Position numbers and translations under genes: made by a program. A DNA stretch of 64,000 bases from Scybalomonas sp905214925 (GTDB lineage: Bacteria > Bacillota > Clostridia > Lachnospirales > Lachnospiraceae). Below, piece by piece: positions 9,322-17,235 of this stretch. Position 1 is the first letter of the stretch; each line of letters starts with the position of its first letter. The stretch covers positions 94,208-158,207 of the forward strand of contig CAJMOB010000004.1 of the NCBI GenBank assembly GCA_905214925.1, given 5' to 3'. The notes under the pieces are model-generated. The model had not been told where the DNA came from. It worked only from the letters and a program-made list of their open reading frames with translations, and did not search any database.

Positions 9322-9485
9322 AAAAAAAGTCCGAAATAATCGGACTTGAATACTTTCTATCACTCAAATCCTCTTATTGCTCGATTCATTATCGCTCAGG
9401 TAGGCACCTTCCGACAAAACGGGGTTGCCATGACTTCATAGGCCCTTATGCCTCCATCATTCTGAATAAGAGAAGTATCTTTTCA
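9322..9485 (-). ncRNA. SAM-I (S-box) riboswitch of metK
   Basis: Minus strand shows the S-box core: CTCTTATTCAGA, GATGGAGG, GGGCCTATGAAG, CATGGCAACC and AAGGTGCCTACC in order (9480 down to about 9395). It ends in a terminator in which AAGTCCGA pairs with TCGGACTT, followed by a T-run at 9322. Binding of SAM should favour the terminator and reduce metK transcription. Confidence 0.95.
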
Positions 9486-9504
9486 TTGATATAATAACGC
9501 TAAT

Positions 9505-9533
9505 ACTATACTACAAATAAATTTATTCGTCAA
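9505..9533 (-). promoter_or_regulatory. Sigma-A promoter of the metK leader
   Basis: Minus strand: TTGACG (9533-9528), 17-base spacer, TATAGT (9510-9505). Confidence 0.8.
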
Positions 9534-9543
9534 CCTATTTTTT

Positions 9544-9583
9544 TAAAGCTGTCAAAAAACATTGTTTTATGACAGCTTTTTTA
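9544..9583 (-). terminator. Terminator after murA-psiE operon
   Basis: AAAGCTGTCA pairs with TGACAGCTTT; T-rich on both strands. It separates the murA operon from the metK promoter. Confidence 0.88.
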
Positions 9584-9595
9584 ACACTTTATTTT

Positions 9596-10240
9596 CTAAT
9601 GTAATCTTTGATGTGCTGCATCCGAAGTTACCGAACGAACAATCTCAAACTCTAAAATCTCTTGCCTTCTAAACTTAGACACTCGAATTGCTACTCCATT
9701 AAAGAACACACAAGTTCCTTTTGTAATGGTTCTCACATCTTCTTCATAATTTTCCATAAAGACATCAAGTAATGTTGCATCATCATCTCCATATGGAATA
9801 TGAACTGCACAAGAACGATTTACATTCTTTACTTTTGCCTTTGGAAAAAATACAGTTTTTTCAACCTCATCATAATCACGGAACCAATAACGTCTTACAC
9901 AGAATAAAATCGCAATACTCACTATGCAAATTAAATTTTCTACCATAGAAGTATGTTGCCCGATCATATGACGAGCTACTGCAAAAATCAACACTTCAAC
10001 AACGGTACTTGCCTTATGCTTACAAAGTAATTTGACAAACTCAATTCCAACTGCTACGGTTAACGCATCTTCTATAAAGTGTGTCATTCCTTCAATTTTA
10101 GAAGGAAGCAACAAGCTATCCCATAGCTCTTTTATTAAGTAAAGAAAGGCAAATCCAATGGAAATCGCAACTAAAATGGCCACTCCCATTTCCATATATT
10201 CCACTACATGGTATGTTTTGTCATTGATTTTATTTTTCAT
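9596..10240 (-). CDS. PsiE-like membrane protein
   Basis: A 214-residue protein with about four membrane segments in its first half (roughly residues 15-36, 55-72, 80-95 and 100-118), including the PsiE-type wording VAVGIEFVKLLCKH and VEVLIFAVARHMI. The C-terminal half is soluble and predicted cytoplasmic, with no recognised motif. PsiE-family proteins are phosphate-starvation-associated in enterobacteria, but no function is established here. It starts three bases after murA and is surely co-transcribed with it, which hints at a role at the cell envelope; that is inference. Confidence 0.65.
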   Translation of the reverse strand: MKNKINDKTYHVVEYMEMGVAILVAISIGFAFLYLIKELWDSLLLPSKIEGMTHFIEDALTVAVGIEFVKLLCKHKASTVVEVLIFAVARHMIGQHTSMVENLICIVSIAILFCVRRYWFRDYDEVEKTVFFPKAKVKNVNRSCAVHIPYGDDDATLLDVFMENYEEDVRTITKGTCVFFNGVAIRVSKFRRQEILEFEIVRSVTSDAAHQRLH

Positions 10241-10243
10241 CCA

Positions 10244-11545
10244 TCAACCTACTTTCAATTTAAACTTTTGAATTTCTCTGTCTGTAGACACCTTCTCGAT
10301 CTTGCCACCAAGTGCTCTTAATTTACCTTCAAAATTCTCATATCCTCTTTGAATGTATTTAATGTCTTCTACAATAGTAAATCCATCTGCGGAAAGCCCT
10401 GCCATAACAAGCCCTGCTCCTGCACGAAGATCTGGTGCCTGTACAACGGCTCCTGTAAACTTGTCAACACCTTCAATAATAGCAGTATTTCCTTCTACTT
10501 TTATCTTTGCTCCCATTCTAGATAATTCATCTACATAGCGAAAACGGTTCTCAAAAATACTTTCTGTAATCACACTTGTTCCTTCGGAAAGCGCCAATGT
10601 AATTGCCATCTGAGGCTGCATATCCGTTGGAAATCCTGGATATGGAAGTGTTTTAATATTTGTATGACTGAGTCTCTTATCCGTACTAACACGAACAGCG
10701 TCATCATATTCTTCAACATTTGCTCCAATTTCAATTAATTTGGCTGAAATCGCTTCTAAATGTTTTGGAATTACATTTTTAATAAGGATATCTCCTTTTG
10801 TAATAACAGCAGCTGTCATAAAAGTTCCCGCTTCGATCTGATCAGGAATAATAGAATATTCTGTGCTGTTAAGAGAAGAAACTCCTTTAATACGAATGAC
10901 GTCAGTACCTGCACCTTTAATATTAGCTCCCATACTATTTAAGAAGTTGGCTACATCAACAATATGTGGCTCTTTTGCAGCATTTTCAAGTACTGTGCTT
11001 CCTTCTGCAAGAGCAGCTGCCATCATAACATTAATGGTAGCACCAACACTCACTACGTCAAAATAAATATGAGCACCAACTAATTTGTCCGCCTTTGCAC
11101 TAATCATTCCATGAGAGATCTCAACTTCCGCACCAAGTGCCTTAAATCCTTTAATATGCTGATCAATCGGACGACTTCCAATATCACATCCCCCTGGAAG
11201 TGCTACTTGTGCCTTATGATATTTTCCAAGAAGTGCTCCAAGTAAATAATAAGAGGCTCTAATTTTACGGATGTATTCATAATCAATAATCATATCCCCT
11301 TGGGTATGAATACCCTTTCCGCTAATTTCTACTTCATGAGCTCCTGTTCTTACAACAGTTCCCCCAATCCCTTCAATGGCTTGAAGTAATACATTGGTAT
11401 CATTGACATCTGGCATATTTTCAATTGCACATACCCCATCTGTCATAACGGCTGCTGCTAATATTCCAAGAGCTGCATTTTTCGCACCTCCGATTGTTAC
11501 TTCTCCTACTAACGGTGTTCCACCTTTGATTACATATTGTTCCAT
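10244..11545 (-). CDS. murA: UDP-N-acetylglucosamine 1-carboxyvinyltransferase
   Basis: First committed step of peptidoglycan synthesis: transfers enolpyruvate from PEP to UDP-GlcNAc. The 433 residues cover both EPSP-synthase-like lobes. The catalytic Cys is seen in LPGGCDIGSRPIDQHI (about residue 118), so the enzyme should be fosfomycin-sensitive in principle. The N-terminal GGTPLVGEVTIGGAKNAALG and the PDQIEAGTFM and AGAGLVMAGLSADG motifs are present. The gene heads an operon with the PsiE-like gene. Its leader contains a partial dispersed repeat. Confidence 0.96.
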   Translation of the reverse strand: MEQYVIKGGTPLVGEVTIGGAKNAALGILAAAVMTDGVCAIENMPDVNDTNVLLQAIEGIGGTVVRTGAHEVEISGKGIHTQGDMIIDYEYIRKIRASYYLLGALLGKYHKAQVALPGGCDIGSRPIDQHIKGFKALGAEVEISHGMISAKADKLVGAHIYFDVVSVGATINVMMAAALAEGSTVLENAAKEPHIVDVANFLNSMGANIKGAGTDVIRIKGVSSLNSTEYSIIPDQIEAGTFMTAAVITKGDILIKNVIPKHLEAISAKLIEIGANVEEYDDAVRVSTDKRLSHTNIKTLPYPGFPTDMQPQMAITLALSEGTSVITESIFENRFRYVDELSRMGAKIKVEGNTAIIEGVDKFTGAVVQAPDLRAGAGLVMAGLSADGFTIVEDIKYIQRGYENFEGKLRALGGKIEKVSTDREIQKFKLKVG

Positions 11546-11618
11546 TTTGCACCTCTGCTATCTCTATACTTAAAATTATGCTAATCTTATGTTTTTGTTC
11601 CTCTTGTATACTCTTAAA

Positions 11619-11680
11619 ATAATGAGAAACACGTTCACGAGTTTCTCTTGTTTATGCGAAAACCGCATTATCACGATACA
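11619..11680 (-). repeat. Dispersed repeat A, copy 3 (partial, murA leader)
   Basis: The terminal hairpin of element A is intact: GAGAAACTCG and CGTGTTTCTC on the minus strand, followed by ATTATT. The first hairpin is missing, replaced by a short ATGCGGTTTTCGCAT stem. Confidence 0.6.
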
Positions 11681-11707
11681 TTATATCATACTTTACTCAT
11701 TTGTAAA
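11680..11707 (-). promoter_or_regulatory. Sigma-A promoter of murA
   Basis: Minus strand: TTTACA (11707-11702), 16-base spacer, TATAAT (11685-11680). The leader would be about 130 bases and include repeat A copy 3. Confidence 0.72.
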
Positions 11708-11927
11708 TTATTTCTTTATGTAAAAAATATCCAAATTTAATATTTCATTTATGAATGAATCAATCAAAAATTTTCCATATAATAAGAAGAAAAACTTTCA
11801 AACTTCCTACGAAACATTACGTTTTTTTTACATATTCTTTAATTTTTTTACGGATAAATCGTTAAAAAATATCCTTACAAAAAACATCTTAACAAAGAGA
11901 ATTCTATTCGCAAAAGACTTATGATAG
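11708..11927. other. AT-rich gap between murA and peptidase gene
   Basis: Very AT-rich, no credible reading frame or structured RNA seen apart from the neighbouring promoter and terminator. Confidence 0.4.
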
Positions 11928-11983
11928 AAAAGGGGATGTTGAAAACAGAAACTCTTAGTTTCTCTTCCAACAGCCCCTTTTTA
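11928..11983 (-). terminator. Terminator of M23 peptidase gene
   Basis: AAAAGGGGCTGTTGG pairs with the arm CAACATCCCCTTTT; the apex contains a second small stem GAGAAACT/AGTTTCT. Confidence 0.8.
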
Positions 11984-12000
11984 TTCAAATTTTTTCATTC

Positions 12001-13500
12001 TTATAAATAATCGAGCGGATCTTTTACAACTCCATTGATCCGTAATTCAAAGTGAAGATGTGGACCTGTACTTCTTCCCGTATTTCCACTGTATCCAATT
12101 GTCTCACCTTGGGATACCGCTTGTCCAACGGAAACACTTACACTATTCATATGTCCATAACGGGTAATGACTCCATCTCCATGGGATATGGTTACACAAT
12201 TACCATAACCATTGATCCATCCCGCTTGAATTACTGTTCCTTCTCTTGATGCCATAACGGTTGTTCCAATCGAACAAGCCCAATCGACACCTTCATGCAT
12301 TCTTCCCCATCTCGCTCCTACTCTTGAAGTTAAAGTTCCACCATTAATTGGCTTTATATAGGTTGGACGCACCTTTGTTCCTTGCACTACCTTTTTTGGT
12401 ACTGCTTTTTTAATCACTTCGGTATCCGTTACTTTAGACCGATAGGCTTGTCCATTTTTATAGCTTACAAGGCTGGTCACTTGCTTAACTCCAGCTTTTC
12501 CTTTCTGAACAACTTTTGATTCCCCTTCATACATAGAAGAATCTTTTACATAAACAGTATCGGCATAATACTTTTTCTTTGTCAGCTCTTCTTTTTGGAC
12601 GATAACAGAAAGTTCTGGAGTTGGCACAGAGATAATAACTTCATCTCCTGGCATAATGGAATCACTATCCTTAATTTGTGTGTTTAGCTTCATAAACTCT
12701 TTCACTGTCATTCCATTTTCATTGGCAATCCCAGAGATGGTATCTCCTTTTTTTACTTTATATGTTTCATCTTGATCTTTTTCTTTGGTAATATCCAAAA
12801 CAGCCTCTTTTACTTGTGTCAATTCCTCACTTTTTACATAAACAGGCTCTACTTCGATTTCCTCTGCAAAAGCGACTTTCACAACCTCATTTTGACTTTT
12901 TTTGGTATTTTGCTTTGCGTCCTCTTTTTGATCTGCTTCCTTTGTTACTATTTTTGCAGATGCTACCATATGTTGATTTTTATCACTCTTTGTCACCATA
13001 TTCACTTCTGGCACAAGAGTTCCTTTTTTCCCATCGGTAACAAGAGCGATTTGCACATCAGAAGTTTTACTATATTTTTCTTGGGTCTTTTGAAGGACTT
13101 CTTTTACTTCTTTTTTACTCTTTAAAATCACTTCATAATCGTCAATCTTTAACGCATACGATAACTGTGCTTGCTCTCCTTTTAACGATTCTAATGTTTC
13201 CTCCATTGCCTTTTTTAATTCTGCTTTGGAGCTTGCTCTCTTTCCTTTTCCCTTTTCCATAGAAAGATTTACATCCCATTGAATCGTATTTCCATTTTCC
13301 TCATTGACATTTGCTTTTACTTCTTCTAAAAGCTCTGTTGCCAATTGTTCATCTTTTGTATATCCAATAACAATTCCGTCTAATTTTATCTCTCGTAAAT
13401 TACTCCTATAGATTGTAATGCCTATTATTGTGGCAAAAACAATTGCAATGACTCCACATAGAAGCCATACGCCATATTTTTTTACAAGATTCGATTTCAT
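12001..13500 (-). CDS. M23 endopeptidase with LysM and G5 domains
   Basis: Cell-wall hydrolase expected outside the membrane, anchored by one N-terminal segment (residues about 10-31). Order: anchor; a basic, low-complexity stalk (to about 240); LysM domain YKVKKGDTISGIANENGM (about 247-292); G5 domain (about 295-375); catalytic M23 domain with HEGVDWACS, SHGDGVITRYGHM and HLHFEL, which supply the zinc ligands and catalytic His residues. LysM should bind glycan strands. The start follows AGGAGGACAAA. A perfect WalR-type double motif lies 57-73 bases upstream, suggesting control by the essential cell-wall regulator; WalRK itself was not seen in the window. Confidence 0.92.
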   Translation of the reverse strand: MKSNLVKKYGVWLLCGVIAIVFATIIGITIYRSNLREIKLDGIVIGYTKDEQLATELLEEVKANVNEENGNTIQWDVNLSMEKGKGKRASSKAELKKAMEETLESLKGEQAQLSYALKIDDYEVILKSKKEVKEVLQKTQEKYSKTSDVQIALVTDGKKGTLVPEVNMVTKSDKNQHMVASAKIVTKEADQKEDAKQNTKKSQNEVVKVAFAEEIEVEPVYVKSEELTQVKEAVLDITKEKDQDETYKVKKGDTISGIANENGMTVKEFMKLNTQIKDSDSIMPGDEVIISVPTPELSVIVQKEELTKKKYYADTVYVKDSSMYEGESKVVQKGKAGVKQVTSLVSYKNGQAYRSKVTDTEVIKKAVPKKVVQGTKVRPTYIKPINGGTLTSRVGARWGRMHEGVDWACSIGTTVMASREGTVIQAGWINGYGNCVTISHGDGVITRYGHMNSVSVSVGQAVSQGETIGYSGNTGRSTGPHLHFELRINGVVKDPLDYL

Positions 13501-13515
13501 TTTGTCCTCCTATCA

Positions 13516-13549
13516 AGGACTTTTTTCACCTTCTTGGTAAAAGTCCTGA
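13516..13549 (-). other. Leader hairpin before peptidase gene
   Basis: GGACTTTTACC pairs with GGTGAAAAAAGTCC (bulged) just 5' of the ribosome site of the M23 gene. It lacks a U-tract, so it is not a terminator; it may affect mRNA stability or translation. Confidence 0.45.
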
Positions 13550-13556
13550 AACAATT

Positions 13557-13573
13557 GTAACATTTTTGTAACA
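13557..13573 (-). promoter_or_regulatory. WalR-type box
   Basis: Minus strand TGTTAC-AAAAA-TGTTAC fits the published WalR (YycF) consensus of two TGTWAH half-sites five bases apart. It lies 5' of a cell-wall hydrolase gene, the classical WalR target class. Binding is inference. Confidence 0.6.
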
Positions 13574-13625
13574 TTTAGAACATTCACATTTTACCAAGGT
13601 TTTATGTAAAAGTAAAGGGCTTTTT

Positions 13626-15554
13626 TTATTCTTCCTCTTTTTCCCTTTTTCTATTCTCAAAATAGACAAAATCGTCAATTGCATCCAAAATATCTGCAAA
13701 CACTTCTCTAGGAGCTTCATCAATATACCGCTTTAATACATCATCTTTTCTTCCGCCTTTATACCGTCCGTAAAAAATATCAAACAGATTGTGTCCACGA
13801 ACATAAATCTTAATTTCTTCCATATGTTCTTTTAAGTCTTGTCGATTTCGGATTCGGATCCCCGTAGCTTTTAACATTCGCTTTGTACTTCCTAAACGAT
13901 ATAAATAGTCTTTATATTTTGTATAGAGAATCTTATAAAATTCTTCTTCATTTTTTAAGAGCCCTATTTTTACCATTGTTTTTGGATCTAAAAAATAATT
14001 TTCAAAAGAATAATATTTTAAAATTAATACATTTTTTGGTTGAACTCGTGGTAAGTTATTTTGATCTTGAGACTCTCTTTCTTTATAGTAATTGCAAAGT
14101 TGACGTTTTAGCATCTTTGGATCTTTGCCATCGCTATCTCGAATCATAAGAAACTGATCTTTTAAATATAACTTATTAATATACTTTAAGTTGGCATAGG
14201 TTTTAATATTCGTACAACTATTGACTGGAATAATAGAAATTCTTTGTAGTTTTCCATCTTCATCATACATTTCAGAATAATATTTCTCAAGTAACATCGG
14301 TAGCCTTGAACTATCTTGCTTTCCTTCTACAATAAATACGAAATTTACATTCATTAAATCGTTTGCGGAATAACCTAAGTCGTTTAAAATTTCATCCACA
14401 TCCGTGTCTTCATTGACAACGGTTTCATAATGTTCATCTAATAACACTTGTTTAATCTGCTTCCCAGCAAAATTAAAAATCATATTTGGTGAATGGGTGG
14501 AGAAAATCACCTGATTTTTTTTCGATAATTGATATAAAATTTCACTGGCAGTTTTTTGCAATTGTGGATGAAGAAACATCTCAGGATCTTCTATCATAAT
14601 AATACAAGGAACGGTATGATCTTTTTCTTCTATATAAGTTTTCAATAAAGAAAGAATATAAATGCTCTTTAAACCAGCTCCTAATGTAGAAATTGAGCCG
14701 TAGACATCTCTTTCTTTATGGTGAACTAACGTCTCTACCTTTAACATTTCATCGATATCCAACTTAATATTATATTGAATCTCTTGATTCGCTCCGCCAT
14801 TTTTTTGGAAATTAGCATTTAATTTATCGGCAAATTGATTTAAATTCAATTGATATAATTTATACTCTAACAGACGAGTCGTTTCATGAATCGTGAGATC
14901 CTGTGGCATCTTTTCTTCAATTTTACCAATACAAGCAAAACAATGATTGCAATGTTTTGTTTTATCAAACATACAGATTTCATCTCTTAAATCCACTAGC
15001 GCTTCATTTCCTTGGAATTCTAAAATATCTTCTTGAATGGATTGAATATTTCTCTGTTGATCGATAAAATAGACTTTTGGAAAAACAACTCTTAAATTAG
15101 GATTATTTTTTCGAACACCATCTCCAAACTCTTCTTTTCCATCATAGGTTCTTGTATAAAAGAACGTTACATTCCCTCCAATGAATACTTCTTCCTCATC
15201 TTCAGCGGTTTCAAATGGCTGAAAAGATGGCAACTTTTTCTTAAAATCTTCATACCAAAGCTCTTTTTTATGATAACGGCTCACCATTCCTTTTTCTTGA
15301 AATTCTTCTAGATCTTCCGTACTCAATGTAATCGTTCCATAAATATGAATGGAACGATAGGGCTCATTATAATCTTCTTGTTTTATTTTATAGCTTCCTT
15401 CTAATGCCATAATAGCATCTAAAACTACTGTTTTTCCTGTATTGTTTCTCCCTACCAAAATCAACGCCTGATCGATTTCTTTCATCTCTAATTTATGAAT
15501 GGATTTAAAGTTTTCAATTGTTAAAGAACTAATTTTCATAGTACGCACCCCCAT
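13626..15554 (-). CDS. OLD-like AAA ATPase/TOPRIM nuclease
   Basis: Predicted ATP-dependent DNA nuclease of about 643 residues. The N-terminal ABC-type ATPase has KISSLTIENFKSI, Walker A GRNNTGKT (about residue 35-42), a signature region TLGAGLKSIYILSLL and Walker B IIMIEDPEMFLHPQ, then STHSPNMI. A TOPRIM domain follows with Glu in FIVEGKQDSSRLP and acidic IRDSDGKDP. Within the ATPase insert lies a Cys cluster C194-x7-C-x2-C-x2-C, which could bind zinc or an iron-sulfur cluster. The start at 15554 (MGVRTMKISS) has AAAAGGGG ahead; 15539 is also possible, and an in-frame ATG at 15623 would add 23 basic residues. No helicase partner is adjacent, so it resembles a class 1 OLD nuclease, a family often tied to phage defence. 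Confidence 0.8.
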   Translation of the reverse strand: MGVRTMKISSLTIENFKSIHKLEMKEIDQALILVGRNNTGKTVVLDAIMALEGSYKIKQEDYNEPYRSIHIYGTITLSTEDLEEFQEKGMVSRYHKKELWYEDFKKKLPSFQPFETAEDEEEVFIGGNVTFFYTRTYDGKEEFGDGVRKNNPNLRVVFPKVYFIDQQRNIQSIQEDILEFQGNEALVDLRDEICMFDKTKHCNHCFACIGKIEEKMPQDLTIHETTRLLEYKLYQLNLNQFADKLNANFQKNGGANQEIQYNIKLDIDEMLKVETLVHHKERDVYGSISTLGAGLKSIYILSLLKTYIEEKDHTVPCIIMIEDPEMFLHPQLQKTASEILYQLSKKNQVIFSTHSPNMIFNFAGKQIKQVLLDEHYETVVNEDTDVDEILNDLGYSANDLMNVNFVFIVEGKQDSSRLPMLLEKYYSEMYDEDGKLQRISIIPVNSCTNIKTYANLKYINKLYLKDQFLMIRDSDGKDPKMLKRQLCNYYKERESQDQNNLPRVQPKNVLILKYYSFENYFLDPKTMVKIGLLKNEEEFYKILYTKYKDYLYRLGSTKRMLKATGIRIRNRQDLKEHMEEIKIYVRGHNLFDIFYGRYKGGRKDDVLKRYIDEAPREVFADILDAIDDFVYFENRKREKEEE

Positions 15555-15730
15555 GTACGCTTCCCCTTTTTCTTTTTTATTATGATATGCTTCCCGCCTC
15601 CTTTTTATTTGCGTGGAAGGCATAAGTCAAGCAGGAATACAAGCATTTCTATTATCATTTATCATTTGGGGAATTCTTTTTTACCTTATCTTACTTTTCG
15701 ATTTTTCTCTACCTAGTTGATTGACTTTTA

Positions 15731-16444
15731 TTATAAGCCTTTCTTTTTCTCTCTTCTACGTTTCTTTTTTTGATACTTTCCTTTCTCCTTTTCTCCCTGA
15801 TTTCTTTTTCTTGGCTTTTCTTTTCCTTCCTTTTCCACTACCTGTTTTTTTAATTGCTTCTTTTGGGATTCTTTTTCAGATTTTTTCTTCTGTACAGAAT
15901 ATCCAAATTTGCCAAGTTTTTCACCTAATTCAAAATATTCTCCATGAGAATAAGCAACAAGTCCAATATCATTTAAATGGAATTTTCCTTTTTCATCCAT
16001 ATAAGAATCTTCTACCGTCACACCTACGACTTCTGCTAGAAACAAATGATGGCTTCCTAATTCTTTGATTTCGACTACCTTACATTCGATATTTACTGGA
16101 CTTTCTGCAATACCAACCGCCTTTATTTTTTGAGAAGGCTGTGGTGTCAATTTCATTTCCTTAAATTTATCCACATCTCTTCCAGAGCGAACGCCACAAT
16201 AATCGGTGGCATACGTCAATTCTTTTGTCGTAAGATTCACAACAAATTCTTTTGTTTCCTTAATAATATTATAGGAATATCGCTCTGGACGAACAGAAAT
16301 TGAAAGCATAGCAGGATTTGTACAAACCGTTCCCGCCCATGCAACGGTAATAATATTTGGTTTTTCTCCTTCTCGATTACAGCTTACCATAACTGCTGGT
16401 ACTGGGTAGAGCATATTTCCCGCTTTCCAAAATTGTTTTGCCAT
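15731..16444 (-). CDS. Flavin reductase-like protein with basic tail
   Basis: Residues 1-180 are a flavin reductase / FMN-binding split-barrel domain (KQFWKAGNMLYPVPAVMVSC, NIITVAWAGTVCTNPAMLSISVRPERYSYN, KEFVVNLTT), the type that reduces or carries FMN in the cytoplasm. After KFGYSVQ the last roughly 55 residues are almost only Lys, Arg, Glu and Gln with no fold, an unusual tail for this family that normally ends near residue 180-190. The tail may bind nucleic acid or be tolerated drift in an A-rich region. Upstream lies the HIT gene with a terminator between them, so this gene is probably separate. Confidence 0.8.
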   Translation of the reverse strand: MAKQFWKAGNMLYPVPAVMVSCNREGEKPNIITVAWAGTVCTNPAMLSISVRPERYSYNIIKETKEFVVNLTTKELTYATDYCGVRSGRDVDKFKEMKLTPQPSQKIKAVGIAESPVNIECKVVEIKELGSHHLFLAEVVGVTVEDSYMDEKGKFHLNDIGLVAYSHGEYFELGEKLGKFGYSVQKKKSEKESQKKQLKKQVVEKEGKEKPRKRNQGEKEKGKYQKKKRRREKKKGL

Positions 16445-16486
16445 ACTATATCCTTTCTTACTCTTACTAAATTTTTTATCAGATCC

Positions 16487-16555
16487 AAAAATCCGCCATT
16501 TGAGTGATTGAAGTCTATTTTCTCTTCTCCTTCCTTGCTCTAAATGGCGGATTTT
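16487..16555 (-). terminator. Terminator after HIT gene
   Basis: AAAATCCGCCATTT pairs perfectly with AAATGGCGGATTTT across a 40-base loop; T-tracts on both strands. Confidence 0.75.
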
Positions 16556-16566
16556 CTATCTACATA

Positions 16567-16980
16567 TTATAATGCTTTTTTTACTGCTGATGCAAATTCA
16601 TTTAACTCTTCTTTTGTAGCAGTTCCTGGTTCCCAAGATACTTGTACGCTATCCCCTTCGTATCTTGGAATTAAATGCATATGAAAATGGAATACTGTTT
16701 GTCCTGCAATTTCACCATTGTTTTGTACAATATTCATTCCATCACAACCAGTTGCCTGTTTTAACGCTCTTGCAACCGCTGCTGCTAATGAAAAAAGTTT
16801 TCCCGCTGTGTCCGCATCCATATCAAAAATGTTATCAAAATGCTCTTTTGGTAAAATCAATGTATGACCTTTTGATGCTGGAGATACATCAAGAATTACT
16901 TTAAAATCACTATTCTCATAAATCGTTGCAGATGGAATAATTCCATTGGCAATCTTACAAAAAATACAATCCTCTTTCAT
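16567..16980 (-). CDS. HIT-family nucleotide hydrolase
   Basis: A 137-residue histidine-triad protein, the usual length. It hydrolyses nucleoside phosphoramidates or related dinucleotides. Visible are the N-terminal DCIFCKIANGIIPSATIYE with a Cys pair and the catalytic triad HFHMHLIPR around residue 99-107. Start at 16980 follows AGGAGGAATAGAG. It lies alone between two differently regulated genes. Confidence 0.93.
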   Translation of the reverse strand: MKEDCIFCKIANGIIPSATIYENSDFKVILDVSPASKGHTLILPKEHFDNIFDMDADTAGKLFSLAAAVARALKQATGCDGMNIVQNNGEIAGQTVFHFHMHLIPRYEGDSVQVSWEPGTATKEELNEFASAVKKAL

Positions 16981-17235
16981 CGTCTCTATTCCTCCTGTTA
17001 ATCATAAGAGTCATCATTTCCTATCGATCTATTTTATCAGTAAATACTATAGGATAATAAGAAATACGTCATAAGAGTTACCACCTCTATTATCAAAATG
17101 ATGGCAGAACTCTCGTTCTAATGATTTCTTTTATTGTAGATCAATTTTTGGCGATTGGCAAGAAGAACTATTATTCTGTCTTTGCTCTCTCCCTTTTATC
17201 CGTCCATTTCCTCTAAGATATCCTCTATCTTTCTT

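Noticed and set aside
13500..13626. Possible cyclic-di-AMP riboswitch before the cell-wall hydrolase gene
   Set aside because: Such leaders are common before hydrolase genes, but the 125-base gap lacks the conserved ydaO core; only a simple hairpin and a WalR-type box are seen.
15721..16068. Plus-strand frame of 115 residues, very rich in Phe and Leu
   Set aside because: Antisense to the Lys/Glu-rich tail of the flavin reductase; composition is explained by that.
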